Counted from the stretch's first letter, positions 54,253 to 62,491 are shown. The stretch is DNA of 64,000 bases from CAG-492 sp045643465 (GCA_045643465.1 JAZUKV010000017.1:1-64000); one strand, 5' to 3'. Notes: generated from the letters alone by a model not told the origin. Numbers and translations: made by a program.

Positions 54253-54591
54253 CTATTTTTTATTAATTTCATCCTTCATATATTTATCAATCTTTTTTAT
54301 CCATGAAATCTCATCGTTTGATACTATTTTTATTAACTCCACTGGTTTTTTGTAATCTTTATTTTCTTTTTTTAATCTTCGTATAAGGCCTCCAAACGCT
54401 TCTTCTAAAAATGATGATCCATATCCATATCCCCCGTCTAGATCAACTGTTAATTCTTCATTCTTTTCAAAGCATTCCAAATACTTAGGATATAACAATT
54501 TGTCTCTAAATTCTTCTCCAGGAAACGGTCCCTGCTCTTTATATCTTGCTCCTGGTGTATCTGTATAATCCTGTGAAATTTTAATTATCAT
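54253..54591 (-). CDS. STAS-like DUF4325 protein
   Basis: This 112-residue protein contains ELTVDLDGGYGYGSSFLEEAFGGLIRR, the characteristic glycine-serine segment of DUF4325 STAS-like proteins. Such proteins often sit next to histidine-kinase-type ATPases, in a fold related to anti-anti-sigma factors. Its start overlaps the ATPase stop by 11 bases, so it is coupled to it. The conserved serines could be phosphorylated by the ATPase, but that is inferred. Confidence 0.88.
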   Translation of the reverse strand: MIIKISQDYTDTPGARYKEQGPFPGEEFRDKLLYPKYLECFEKNEELTVDLDGGYGYGSSFLEEAFGGLIRRLKKENKDYKKPVELIKIVSNDEISWIKKIDKYMKDEINKK

Positions 54592-55516
54592 TTTCTATCT
54601 CCTTTTCTATTTCCCAACATATAATTGTTCCTATTAAATTTTCTTGCATATCTCTTGGTCTATCTTCACAATAATATGCATAATTTGAAATAATTATCAA
54701 ATTACTAATTTTATTATTTTTAAATTTTTCATAAACATCAGGTAACCCTGTACTTCTTTCGGTTTGCCCTGTCTGAGTTCTTTTGTAAGTTCCATCTAAT
54801 GCTGTTTTTATGTATTTATATTCTTTATCTATATTTAATCGATTAAATACTTCTTCTAATTTTTTCTTCTTTACAGTTGTTGGTATACCTAACCCATTAT
54901 CCATAAAAGTATATCTTACCTTATCTAAATCATTTTCTACCATTATATACCACGAAGGATCAAATATCAATTCTGTATTCAAATTATATGCGTGTTCTAT
55001 ATTCGTTATTACTTCTGTTAATATATTAAATAAAAATTGCAAATCCCTTTTAGTTTTATTTAACTTTTCTATAGAAAAATCGACTACTTCTTTACGTATA
55101 TCTATATTTTCATCCGTATAAACATATGTCTTTCCTGTTCTTATTTGAATCTTATCATTTGTTTTTTTAAGATTTCTTTTATCTGTTGTCATATATTCTA
55201 AATACCCAGATGCTTGTAAAAATTCTTTTATTTCTAAATCTTCTGGAAAATTTCCAATCCAATTAATTGGAAGGCTCTTCTTCTCTCTAGTATTTTTTAT
55301 AACTGTTAATAAATACATTAAAGCATCGCTAGTAATTCTTTTTACGCATTTCATATCTATTTTAAATAAATACACTTTCTTTAATTTATAATTATTTTTA
55401 ACTTTTATCCTTATTTTTTCAATAACATCTATCATATGATTAAAAAAAGATATCGTTTCATTTGGATTTTCTATAATACTGAAATTTTCTGGAACATTAA
55501 ACGTTTTATATGGCAT
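54581..55516 (-). CDS. GHKL-type ATPase with an N-terminal STAS-like domain
   Basis: The protein has 311 residues from the ATG at 55516. Residues 45-110 look like a STAS domain (KKVYLFKIDMKCVKRITSDAL, then NFPEDLEIKEFLQASGY). Residues 150-275 are a HATPase_c fold with the N-box asparagine near 172 (ITNIEHAYN), DNGLG (206-210) and a STGLP lid (255-259). No histidine-phosphotransfer domain is present. The frame is open upstream to about 55663 and adds 45 basic residues; GGAGGG there precedes only an ATT codon (55651), while the ATG has no ribosome site. So a non-standard ATT start is likely. Confidence 0.82.
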   Translation of the reverse strand: MPYKTFNVPENFSIIENPNETISFFNHMIDVIEKIRIKVKNNYKLKKVYLFKIDMKCVKRITSDALMYLLTVIKNTREKKSLPINWIGNFPEDLEIKEFLQASGYLEYMTTDKRNLKKTNDKIQIRTGKTYVYTDENIDIRKEVVDFSIEKLNKTKRDLQFLFNILTEVITNIEHAYNLNTELIFDPSWYIMVENDLDKVRYTFMDNGLGIPTTVKKKKLEEVFNRLNIDKEYKYIKTALDGTYKRTQTGQTERSTGLPDVYEKFKNNKISNLIIISNYAYYCEDRPRDMQENLIGTIICWEIEKEIENDN

Positions 55517-55651
55517 ATTTATATCTTTTTTAATTTCATTAACAGCATGATTTTTTTTACAGCATTTACTATTTTTATTTACTCTATTTCTTAATTTTTT
55601 TGCATCATTTCTTTTTTTCCACTCTTTATATTCTGAACTATTTCTTTTAAT

Positions 55652-55906
55652 AATATTCCCTCCATTATTTTTTTAAACATTATACCAAATTTTTCCTTTA
55701 ATTTCAATGTATTGACAAAACCTTACACCATATTACAAAATTCGACAAATCAAATTTATATTACATTTTATCATGTTATTTTTTGTTTCATATTAGTTTC
55801 TTTGTGTATGTTTTTGTAATCTTTGCAATCCCTTATTTTTAGCCAAAAATGACTAGATTTATCATTTAAAATAATATATAATCATTACAATTGAATACAA
55901 GACTAA
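55652..55906. other. Divergent promoter region between the GHKL operon and integrase
   Basis: This is AT-rich sequence with no gene. No clear promoter pair was identified apart from scattered TATAAT-like boxes such as that near 55876. No structured RNA was recognised. Confidence 0.5.
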
Positions 55907-55935
55907 TTCCACCCTTGTTTTGAAAGGAGGTGGAA
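55907..55935 (+). promoter_or_regulatory. Hairpin masking the integrase ribosome site
   Basis: TTCCACC (55907-55913) pairs with GGTGGAA (55929-55935), and CTT with AAG extends the stem past a GA bulge. The AAGGAGG ribosome site is inside the stem, which could limit integrase translation. Confidence 0.65.
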
Positions 55936-55941
55936 ATAGCA

Positions 55942-57132
55942 ATGGCTGGAAGTATTGAAAAAAGAGGTGAAAACATTTACAGGTTAGTAGTATCAGGTGG
56001 CAAAAATCTTGATGGATCTCGTGCAAGAAAAACTAAAACTATTCATGGTACTTTGAAAGAGGCTGAAATTGCTCTTGCAGAATTTGTTACTCAAGTTAAT
56101 CATGGACTTGTTCCAGAAGGTAAACACTTAACTTTTGAAGAATTCTACCATATATGGGCAAAAAATTACGGAGAAAAAGAACTTTCTCCAACAACTTATA
56201 AAAGATATGTCCGCATGCTAGAAACAAGAATATTACCTTTTTTAGGGTCTTTCGTTCTTGATAAGATTAAGCCAACTGACCTAATGCAACTTTATGATAT
56301 GCTTGAACAAGATACTCAAATTAAAAGACTTGCTAAAAATAATGGAGAAAGAACTTTAAAACCTTTATCTAAAAAAACTATTTTAGAACATCACAGATTA
56401 ATTAGTTCTATGCTTCACAAAGCAGTTTATTGGCAGTTAATAGTTGCAAATCCTGCTGAAAGAGTCCAACCACCACGTACGCAGAAAGCAAAACGTCCAT
56501 GCTATAATGATGAACAATGTAGAGCACTTTTGAAAGGTTTAAATGAACTTGAACCAAAAGACATTAAATACAAAGTTGCCATCATATTAGACGTATTTAC
56601 TGGAATGCGTTTAGGTGAACTTATGGGACTTGAATGGGAAGATGTTGATTTTAAAAATCAAGAAATCACAATTAATAAATCAAGTTTATATCTTCCCGAA
56701 AAAGGAGTTTTTACTAAATCACCAAAAACAGATAGCTCTTATAGGAACGTGTCAATTCCTGATTCTGTAGTAGAAATGTTACAGGAATATAAATTATGGT
56801 ATGACAATCAAAAAGAGCAATGTGGCGAATTCTGGAGCGATTCTAATAGGTTATTTGTTCAAAATGATGGACGTCCTATGCACCCAGATACAGTTAGTAA
56901 GTGGTTTAAAAAATTCATTCAGCAAATAGGATTACCTGTAATAAACTTTCATGGTATTAGGCATACTAATGCAACACTTCTTGTATCACAAAATGTTGAT
57001 ATAGCTGCAATTTCTGCAAGGCTTGGACATGCAAGTATAACTACAACATTAAAATTCTATGTTCATCCTTTGGCAGCAAATGCAAAGAGTGCTGGATTAA
57101 TATTACAAAATTTATTAGCAGAAAAAAACTAA
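55942..57132 (+). CDS. int: Tyrosine-type site-specific integrase
   Basis: The protein has 396 residues from the ATG at 55942 (GGAGGTGG upstream). It shows an N-terminal AP2-like arm-binding domain, a core-binding SAM-like domain (LTFEEFYHIWAKNY) and a catalytic domain with the Arg of TGMRLGELMGLEW, HGIRHTNA (H-x-x-R), LGHASITTTLKFY (His and the nucleophile Tyr). All the catalytic residues are there, so it should be active. It is placed at the right end, as usual for Tn916/ICE integrases that recombine tRNA or other sites. TGTCCCC arm sites follow at 57216. Confidence 0.95.
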   Translation: MAGSIEKRGENIYRLVVSGGKNLDGSRARKTKTIHGTLKEAEIALAEFVTQVNHGLVPEGKHLTFEEFYHIWAKNYGEKELSPTTYKRYVRMLETRILPFLGSFVLDKIKPTDLMQLYDMLEQDTQIKRLAKNNGERTLKPLSKKTILEHHRLISSMLHKAVYWQLIVANPAERVQPPRTQKAKRPCYNDEQCRALLKGLNELEPKDIKYKVAIILDVFTGMRLGELMGLEWEDVDFKNQEITINKSSLYLPEKGVFTKSPKTDSSYRNVSIPDSVVEMLQEYKLWYDNQKEQCGEFWSDSNRLFVQNDGRPMHPDTVSKWFKKFIQQIGLPVINFHGIRHTNATLLVSQNVDIAAISARLGHASITTTLKFYVHPLAANAKSAGLILQNLLAEKN

Positions 57133-57215
57133 CTCTTTTTTTCAATAATTACAAAATCACTTTTTAGGTTCTTTGATGAAGATTTTGGCTAAATATAGCC
57201 TGTTTTAGAAGTTTG

Positions 57216-57236
57216 TGTCCCCAGGTTGTCCCCAAA
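57216..57236. repeat. Right integrase arm-type repeats
   Basis: TGTCCCCAGGT and TGTCCCCAAA in tandem mirror the left-end repeats at 44689-44709. Confidence 0.65.
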
Positions 57237-57303
57237 ATAGCCAAAATCTAACTTTCGGCAAAAAATAAGAGTCTGCAATCTCTTGCGACTCTAAATAAAT
57301 TCT

Positions 57304-57348
57304 TGGTTGCGGGGGATAGACTCGAACTATCGACCTTCGGGTTATGAG
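57304..57348 (-). pseudogene. 3' half of an initiator tRNA-Met (attP-borne fragment)
   Basis: On the minus strand this reads from the anticodon loop (CTCATAACCCG) through the T-arm (GATAG-TTCGAGT-CTATC) to the acceptor CCCCGCA-ACCA. No 5' half is found beyond 57348, so it is not a tRNA gene. The element carries it next to int to restore a target tRNA-fMet on normal integration. Confidence 0.85.
57332..57348. repeat. Right attachment-site core (17-bp direct repeat)
   Basis: It is identical to the left core at 44552-44568 and lies inside the tRNA-fMet 3' fragment. The next bases to the right are AT-rich and not tRNA. Confidence 0.85.
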
Positions 57349-57375
57349 CTTTTTAAATGTTTTTAACATATATTT

Positions 57376-57957
57376 TTATTTATCATTTCTAATTTCAATT
57401 AAGCTATTATAAATAACTTTTGCAGATTCTGTTAATTCATCATAATTAAAATCATATTTATTTCCATCAGATTTATTAGATATATAGCTCTCAAACTCAT
57501 TTATGCAATCTTCTACATTAATTAGATTTATTTTTTCTTTAACGATTTCTTTAGCTACATTAATATAATCCCTATACTGAGATAAAATCACCAAACATTG
57601 GTAATATGTTTTCTGTGGCAAATCAGACTTTTTATAGAACTCCATCACCATTTTTTCAGTTAGCTTTCTAGGATTCCTTAATATTATTTTATTAGTCCTA
57701 AACACACCATGAGGACAATTAGGGCTAGGGCACTCAATCACTTCTGCATCTTTTGGAATTTCAACATCATATACAGTATCTCCTCTATGAATCCATCTTA
57801 ATATTTTCTCCTCAGTTGAAAAATTAAATCCCCCCATAATAGCAGCATCAAAAGTAGAAGTATCCCATTTATCTGCAACAACAACTTCATTCAGTTTTAT
57901 ATCAAATCCTCCTGCATTTGATTTCGTACCATCCATCAATTTTATATATTTACTCAT
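57376..57957 (-). CDS. Hypothetical protein, 193 residues
   Basis: The sequence opens MSKYIKLMDGTKSNAGGFDIKLNEVVVADKW, then GGFNFSTEEKILRWIHRGDTVYDVEIP, and CPSPNCPHGVFRTNK. This N-terminal half resembles a domain seen at the start of many phage-like and gut-bacterial proteins. A helical second half follows. I do not recall a function. The stop lies 27 bases from the element's right att core, so this is probably chromosomal. A dispersed-repeat hairpin lies upstream. Confidence 0.72.
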   Translation of the reverse strand: MSKYIKLMDGTKSNAGGFDIKLNEVVVADKWDTSTFDAAIMGGFNFSTEEKILRWIHRGDTVYDVEIPKDAEVIECPSPNCPHGVFRTNKIILRNPRKLTEKMVMEFYKKSDLPQKTYYQCLVILSQYRDYINVAKEIVKEKINLINVEDCINEFESYISNKSDGNKYDFNYDELTESAKVIYNSLIEIRNDK

Positions 57958-57972
57958 ATTATCTCCTTCATA

Positions 57973-58001
57973 GTGGAAATGGGGACGGTTCTTTTTTCCA
58001 C
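57973..58001. repeat. Dispersed GGGGACGGTTCT repeat, hairpin copy
   Basis: GTGGAAA at one end and TTTCCAC at the other form a stem around TGGGGACGGTTCTTT. It shares the core with copies at 2552, 58480 and 60419. Confidence 0.8.
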
Positions 58002-58029
58002 TTTTTAAATCTTATCCCCAATAATTTTT

Positions 58030-58461
58030 TTAATATTTATCACTACAAATTTCTAAAACATTTCCTTCAGGATCTATAATGTTAAAATAATAATATGGCT
58101 CAACAATATTTACATACATTATTTCAGAAATTTTGCCTATATTAAGCTTTTTAATCTTTGCATATTCTTCTTTAAGATTTTCTGTATAGAAATTTAGTGT
58201 AATTATATTATTCATTCTATTACCAATCTTTTCTTGAATATTTTTAATATATTCTTCATTATAATTATTCAGTATATTTTTATTGTTTTCTAATTGTTCC
58301 ATATCATATTTACCATTAAATATAGCTAATTTATTCTCATCTTCAAATTCAACCCAACGATTTTCACAATACACCTTTGGTTCCTGTTTAAATATAATCC
58401 TATAAAATTCTACTGTTTTTTCAAAATTTTCAGATTCTATATATGTACTTAACAATTTCAT
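58030..58461 (-). CDS. VOC/glyoxalase-fold protein
   Basis: The protein has 143 residues from the ATG at 58461, which follows AGGAGG; the longer frame lies in a repeat. A VOC-type beta-alpha-beta layout is suggested by STYIESENFEKTVEFYR at the start, NFYTENLKEEY midway, and FNIIDPEGNVLEIC at the end. Members include glyoxalases, dioxygenases and resistance proteins; the substrate is unknown. It is flanked on both sides by GGGGACGGTTCT repeats. Confidence 0.82.
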   Translation of the reverse strand: MKLLSTYIESENFEKTVEFYRIIFKQEPKVYCENRWVEFEDENKLAIFNGKYDMEQLENNKNILNNYNEEYIKNIQEKIGNRMNNIITLNFYTENLKEEYAKIKKLNIGKISEIMYVNIVEPYYYFNIIDPEGNVLEICSDKY

Positions 58462-58479
58462 TATTGTAATCCTCCTTCT

Positions 58480-58549
58480 AATGGGGACGGTTCTTTTTTT
58501 CACTTTTTTCTAACTATATGATTAGTGGAAATGAGAATCGTCCCCATTT
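58480..58549. repeat. Dispersed GGGGACGGTTCT repeat, two inverted copies
   Basis: AATGGGGACGGTTCT (58480-58494) and AGAATCGTCCCCATTT (about 58534-58549) are inverted copies separated by about 40 AT-rich bases. They could fold into a long hairpin. This lies between the VOC gene and the broken isomerase. Confidence 0.8.
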
Positions 58550-58553
58550 CCAT

Positions 58554-59346
58554 CTACTTTTTGTTCCACTTTTCTTCGATCTTTTTGCCTCTTATAGCAC
58601 CCTCTTTATAGAACTCATCAATAGGCCAATCAAAATATTTATTTCTATTGCATAGTTCCAAAGTTATTGGGCCTGTATAGTTTGCTTTTTTCAAATTTTT
58701 TATGACATAATCCCAATCTATAGTTGCATCAAATGGCAATAAATGTAAGTCACCTGACTTATCATTATCATGTAAATGCACTGCCATTATTCTGTCTTTA
58801 AATAATTCAAAATCAAAAGTATCATCAAAATAAACATGATTATGGCCAGCATCAAAACATACTCCTGCATATTCATCTTTTATTTCACCTAAGACATATT
58901 CCAGAAAGCCCTTTTTTCTGGTATTTTCAAAAGCTATCTTAATCTTTAGTGCTCTTGCTTTTGCAATTATCTTTTTAATTCTCTCCAATCCTAATTCATT
59001 AAAAGTCGGAGCATCTTGATGTGTTGTTAAATGCATAACGACCATATCAATATTCTTTTCTTTCATTAATTCTAAATCTTCTATGTATGAATCTACAACT
59101 TCATCTCCGCTTCTCACCTTCTAGCCATATTTCATTAATATCTTTATAACCTAAATGGCAAAAAATAATCTCTAATCCTAAAGATCTGCAATAATCAATT
59201 TGTTGCAATTCATTAAATTCCATATCTTTTCTTCTATAATACTGCACAAATACTTTTTTAAATCCTGCATTATATATTGCATCTATTGTCTCTTTTGGAG
59301 TTACATTTTTATTACCGTTTTGAACGCACACTGCTAAATTTTCCAT
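58554..59346 (-). pseudogene. Sugar phosphate isomerase/epimerase (TIM barrel), frameshifted
   Basis: Two frames, 59346-59101 and 59117-58554, together make one AP-endonuclease-2/xylose-isomerase-like TIM barrel of about 264 residues (HLTTHQDAP, CFDAGHNH, VHLHDNDKSGDLH, ITLELCNR). One extra base in the sequence GGTGAGAAGCGGAGAT (about 59105) shifts the frame and joins INEIWLEGE to SGDEVVDSYI. The catalytic-type metal residues remain in the downstream part. The gene is broken in this sequence, or there is a sequencing error. Confidence 0.85.
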
Positions 59347-59386
59347 ATTACCTCCACTAATTTAATAAATAGCTCTAAAATGCATA

Positions 59387-59632
59387 TTATCTCCATGTTT
59401 TTCCACAGTTTTGACACACATACACTTTTCTTTGCACATTTTCAATCTTCTTTCTTTTTCCTATAAAAATTGCAACAAACAAAGCTGGCCCTGTAAAACA
59501 TATCCATTTAATCGGAATCCACCACCATCCTATTAACAACCACCAAATAATACCATGATGTTTTGTAACAAGTTTAGCCTCATTTACTACTTGTATATTA
59601 ACATTATTACTTCCACAATTAGGACAATTCAT
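59387..59632 (-). CDS. Zinc-ribbon membrane protein, 81 residues
   Basis: CPNCGS at the N-terminus and CQNCGKTW at the C-terminus make a zinc ribbon, with a hydrophobic Trp-rich TM segment and a second one between them (GIIWWLLIGWWWIP, WICFTGPALFVAIFIG). The two halves of the ribbon are split by the membrane segments, so it may fold with both ends inside the cell. Function is unknown. AGGAGG precedes the ATG. Confidence 0.7.
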   Translation of the reverse strand: MNCPNCGSNNVNIQVVNEAKLVTKHHGIIWWLLIGWWWIPIKWICFTGPALFVAIFIGKRKKIENVQRKVYVCQNCGKTWR

Positions 59633-59700
59633 ATATCATTACCTCCTACTTTACCTTAAATTTCACATGCATTATATCATAATAAATTTATAAAAAAAAG

Positions 59701-59731
59701 AAAGCATATAGAATTTATCATCTATATGCTT
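59701..59731 (-). terminator. Terminator after the SipW-type secreted protein gene
   Basis: AAAGCATATAGA-TTTATCA-TCTATATGCTTT is a near-perfect stem with T/A-rich flanks. Confidence 0.8.
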
Positions 59732-59740
59732 TCATAAAAT

Positions 59741-60334
59741 CTACGAGAATATAACAATTATTGTATACGTATTAACTTCATTATTTATTTTGTATTGGAT
59801 AGTAAATGTACAAGTACAATTGATTGTTTTATGATTTTTTAATCGTGAAAAATGTAAAGTAAGTGTTCCTGTTTCTCTCAAAGCTAATGTTGTAGGCATT
59901 GTAACTGTAGGTGTTGTCTTTAAAAAAGTTCCTCCATTTACATACTGCACATCATATGTTCCATCTGTATACACATCTTTGCCAATATTTTTTAACTGAA
60001 AAGTAAAATCAACATCTCTTTCTTTACCTAGAGTATCAGCTTTCTCTGCATATATGGTTAATGTATTGTTTTCTAATGATTCACTTTTTATATTAACTGG
60101 CGTTTCAGTAGCTACTATTGTCGCATATTGCTCCGTTCCATAAGTAACCGGTTGCATAATATTTTCCAAAATATCATCTAGCTCTCCATATTGTCCCCAA
60201 ACAGTTCCTTCGATATTTAAAGTAGATGAAAAAATAGAATATCCAATCCCTGCACATACGGAAATCACAATTACTATAATACTTATAAAAGCTAAAAAAT
60301 GCTTATTTTTTCTTTTGAAATTGTATTTTTTCAA
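59741..60334 (-). CDS. Secreted protein with SipW-dependent-type signal peptide
   Basis: This 197-residue protein has a basic N-terminus, a TM/signal segment (LAFISIIVIVISVCAGIGYS) and then IFSSTLNIEGTVWG. The GxGYSxFSSTLNIEGT pattern is like the SipW-dependent signal of TasA/camelysin-type proteins. A beta-rich extracellular domain follows, with FTFQLKNIGKDVYTDG and a C-terminal strand (CTCTFTIQYKINNE). No sipW gene is visible. It may be a cell-surface fibre-like protein. Confidence 0.72.
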   Translation of the reverse strand: MKKYNFKRKNKHFLAFISIIVIVISVCAGIGYSIFSSTLNIEGTVWGQYGELDDILENIMQPVTYGTEQYATIVATETPVNIKSESLENNTLTIYAEKADTLGKERDVDFTFQLKNIGKDVYTDGTYDVQYVNGGTFLKTTPTVTMPTTLALRETGTLTLHFSRLKNHKTINCTCTFTIQYKINNEVNTYTIIVIFS

Positions 60335-60418
60335 AATAACTTCTCCCTAATAAAATTATTTTTTTTATTATATCATATACTAAATTAAAAGAAAAAATAA
60401 AAAAGATAGCATAAAAAG

Positions 60419-60450
60419 TGGAAAACAGAACCGTCCCCGTTTCCATTTCC
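60419..60450. repeat. Dispersed GGGGACGGTTCT repeat copy
   Basis: GTGGAAAACAGAACCGTCCCC followed by GTTTCC matches the motif in reverse orientation. Confidence 0.75.
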
Positions 60451-60507
60451 ATAAAAAAACCTGGAAATGTTACTACAAATCCAGGTAAAACATAACTGAT
60501 GCATTCA

Positions 60508-61107
60508 CTAAGCATGGTTATATTTTATTTCTGACCTCATTATTTCTCTTAACGAAGAATATGGGTCAGGGCAAAGAATTGATATTAACTTACCACCAAG
60601 CAAAATGCCTTTTTCATTACAATAAAACCAGTTATACGCTTTTTCTCTATTAATTATACGCATATTATCTCCGGTTTTTATGAAAAAGCAATCGCCATCA
60701 TTTGGACCCCAAATCTGTGTACCTTCCGGTGTTATAAGCTTCAATCTTCCTTTAGATATTAATCTTAAATTTGGATGAATCATAAATTCCGGAAATTGGT
60801 ACGTTTTCCAATCAATCTTACAAAATATTGATGGACAAAATGGTTCATACCAGCTTGAGCCGTATCGATTTAAAGTTGTAAAAGCATCCTGTCTCCAAGA
60901 AAAATTAACTTTGTCGTTAGCTTTTTCCCACTCAATGCAATCACCAGTTTTGCAAATCGCAATATTGGTTCTTTTCGATACTACATATCCGCTTGTTACA
61001 TATATTTGGTCAAACAATATTGGTGGAATATCATCTTGCGAGAAAATCTGCCGCACATTAGTTTGGCCACCGCCACGACCTGTGCAATAATTAACTTTCA
61101 GATCCAT
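60508..61107 (-). CDS. Hypothetical protein, paralog of the gene at 62550
   Basis: This 199-residue soluble protein carries SQDDIPPILFDQIYV, TNIAICKTGDCIEWEK and a C-terminal NWFYCNEKGILLGGKLISI. The other copy at 62550 shares the KDIPW..., AxxxxxFITWKK and NYYFCTEKGKIIRNV pieces in the same order. I know of no family. The gene uses a TTGACT-17-TATAAT promoter with an inverted repeat. It is richer in G+C than neighbours. Confidence 0.7.
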   Translation of the reverse strand: MDLKVNYCTGRGGGQTNVRQIFSQDDIPPILFDQIYVTSGYVVSKRTNIAICKTGDCIEWEKANDKVNFSWRQDAFTTLNRYGSSWYEPFCPSIFCKIDWKTYQFPEFMIHPNLRLISKGRLKLITPEGTQIWGPNDGDCFFIKTGDNMRIINREKAYNWFYCNEKGILLGGKLISILCPDPYSSLREIMRSEIKYNHA

Positions 61108-61182
61108 CTCTTTGTCCTTTCATATTCAGAATATTTGTATTTTTCTCCATTCTGAACACCGCCTCTTTTGAGGGCTTTTACT

Positions 61183-61237
61183 AGTACTGTTTTAGTACTG
61201 TAACGATTATTATATCATTTTTTTGCTTTTTAGTCAA
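61183..61237 (-). promoter_or_regulatory. Promoter with AGTACT inverted repeat at start site
   Basis: TTGACT (61237-61232), 17 bases and TATAAT (61214-61209) form a strong promoter on the minus strand. Two self-complementary AGTACT hexamers (61194-61199 and 61183-61188) sit at or just after the predicted start. Confidence 0.8.
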
Positions 61238-61381
61238 ATTTAACGCCTCCTTATCCCCCTTTTGATAGGAATTCAATCCATCTAATCTTAATTATCTGCT
61301 AAATAAACTACCTTTGCATCTTTCATTTTGCGCTAATTTTTTGTATAATACTTTTAATAAAAATAAGAAAGAAGGAATTTT

Positions 61382-62491
61382 ATGATACTACGTATGCCCG
61401 AATATTATAAAAAATTTCACTGCATAGCTGGAGATTGTAAAGAATCTTGCTGCTCAGCAGGATGGATTATAGAAATTGATTCCTCTACAGCTGATAAATA
61501 TAATCATATGGATGGCAAATATGGAGAAAAAATTAGAAAAAATATTACTTCCCCTGACACAAAAAAAAGTAATCAACTACAACAATTTATATTAAATGAA
61601 AAACATACTTGTCCATTTCTTACAAAAGACAAACTTTGTGAACTTTTTATAAATATAGGTGAAGAAAATCTGTGCCAAATTTGCCAAGAGCATCCTCGTT
61701 TTTTTGAATGGTATAACAATGAGAAAGAAGTTGGAATTGGTCTTTGTTGTGAAGAAGCTGCTAGGATAATTCTTACTCAAAATGAATCGTTTAAAACTTC
61801 TGAAATAGAAATACCTTATGAATCTCCTGCAGGTAATTATGATGAAGAAATTTATAATTATTTATTTAAAACTAGAGCTTTAATAATAAAACATATAGAA
61901 AATACTACAAAACCTTTAACTCATAATATCTCAGAAGTCTTAAATTTTGCAAACATAATTCAAGATAAAATTGATAATTTTGATTACTCAGATTTTAATA
62001 TTGCCGATTTAAAAAATGTTAATCAAATATCAGATAGTCAAAAACTTAACTATATGCAAGATATTTTTGATTTATATTTAAGTTTAGATTATTCAAAAAA
62101 CATCTATAAAACATATTTAGAGAACTGCTTCGAAACTTACAAAAAACATTTTTCAAAATTAAATGATTTTGAAACTGCTAATCCAGAAATAAATACATAT
62201 TTAAAAAATATTTCAATATATTTTGTTTGGAGATACTATCTAAAAAGTACTTATGATGAAGAAATATATTCTAAGATTTTTTTAATGTCACTTAGTATTT
62301 TGATTTTAAAAACTTTATACTTCACTAAATGGATTGAAAACGGTAAAATCACTTTAGAAGATTGTATATATATTTCAAAAAAATATTCAGAAGAAATTGA
62401 ATACTGTGATGAAAATATTGATGTATTAGAAAATGCAGCGTATGAACAAAACTTTTTGACTTTAGAAAATTTTATTAGTTACTTTATATAA
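61382..62491 (+). CDS. Flagellin lysine-N-methylase-like (FliB/YkgJ) cysteine-cluster protein
   Basis: This 369-residue protein opens with a cysteine cluster (HCIAGDCKESCCSAGW, then HTCPFLTKDKLCELF, NLCQICQEHPRF and GLCCEEA), the pattern of FliB/YkgJ-type proteins, which bind an Fe-S or zinc cluster. The C-terminal part is a long helical domain. FliB methylates lysines on flagellin, but no flagellar gene is near, so the true substrate is uncertain. AAGGAATTTT precedes the ATG and a terminator follows. Confidence 0.82.
   Translation: MILRMPEYYKKFHCIAGDCKESCCSAGWIIEIDSSTADKYNHMDGKYGEKIRKNITSPDTKKSNQLQQFILNEKHTCPFLTKDKLCELFINIGEENLCQICQEHPRFFEWYNNEKEVGIGLCCEEAARIILTQNESFKTSEIEIPYESPAGNYDEEIYNYLFKTRALIIKHIENTTKPLTHNISEVLNFANIIQDKIDNFDYSDFNIADLKNVNQISDSQKLNYMQDIFDLYLSLDYSKNIYKTYLENCFETYKKHFSKLNDFETANPEINTYLKNISIYFVWRYYLKSTYDEEIYSKIFLMSLSILILKTLYFTKWIENGKITLEDCIYISKKYSEEIEYCDENIDVLENAAYEQNFLTLENFISYFI

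Larger units (their letters stand above)
44552..57348. mobile_element. Integrated mobilizable element (about 12.8 kb) with R-M and other cargo
   Basis: The element is bounded by 17-bp direct repeats at 44552-44568 and 57332-57348. It holds a tyrosine integrase next to the right end, an xis-like HTH gene, DnaD-like and DnaC-like replication genes, TnpV and a broken MOBP-type relaxase. TGTCCCC-type integrase arm repeats lie just inside both ends. Cargo comprises a type II R-M system, a KAP NTPase and a GHKL/STAS operon. No type IV secretion genes are present, so it would need a helper. The relaxase frameshift suggests it is no longer mobilizable by its own relaxase. Confidence 0.85.

Noticed and set aside
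57304..57348. A functional tRNA-fMet
   Set aside because: Only the 3' half is present; the 5' half is missing on the right side of the att core.
60303..60515. Short open frame between the SipW-type gene and the 60508 gene
   Set aside because: It overlaps the dispersed repeat copy and the start of the SipW-type gene, with no ribosome site.
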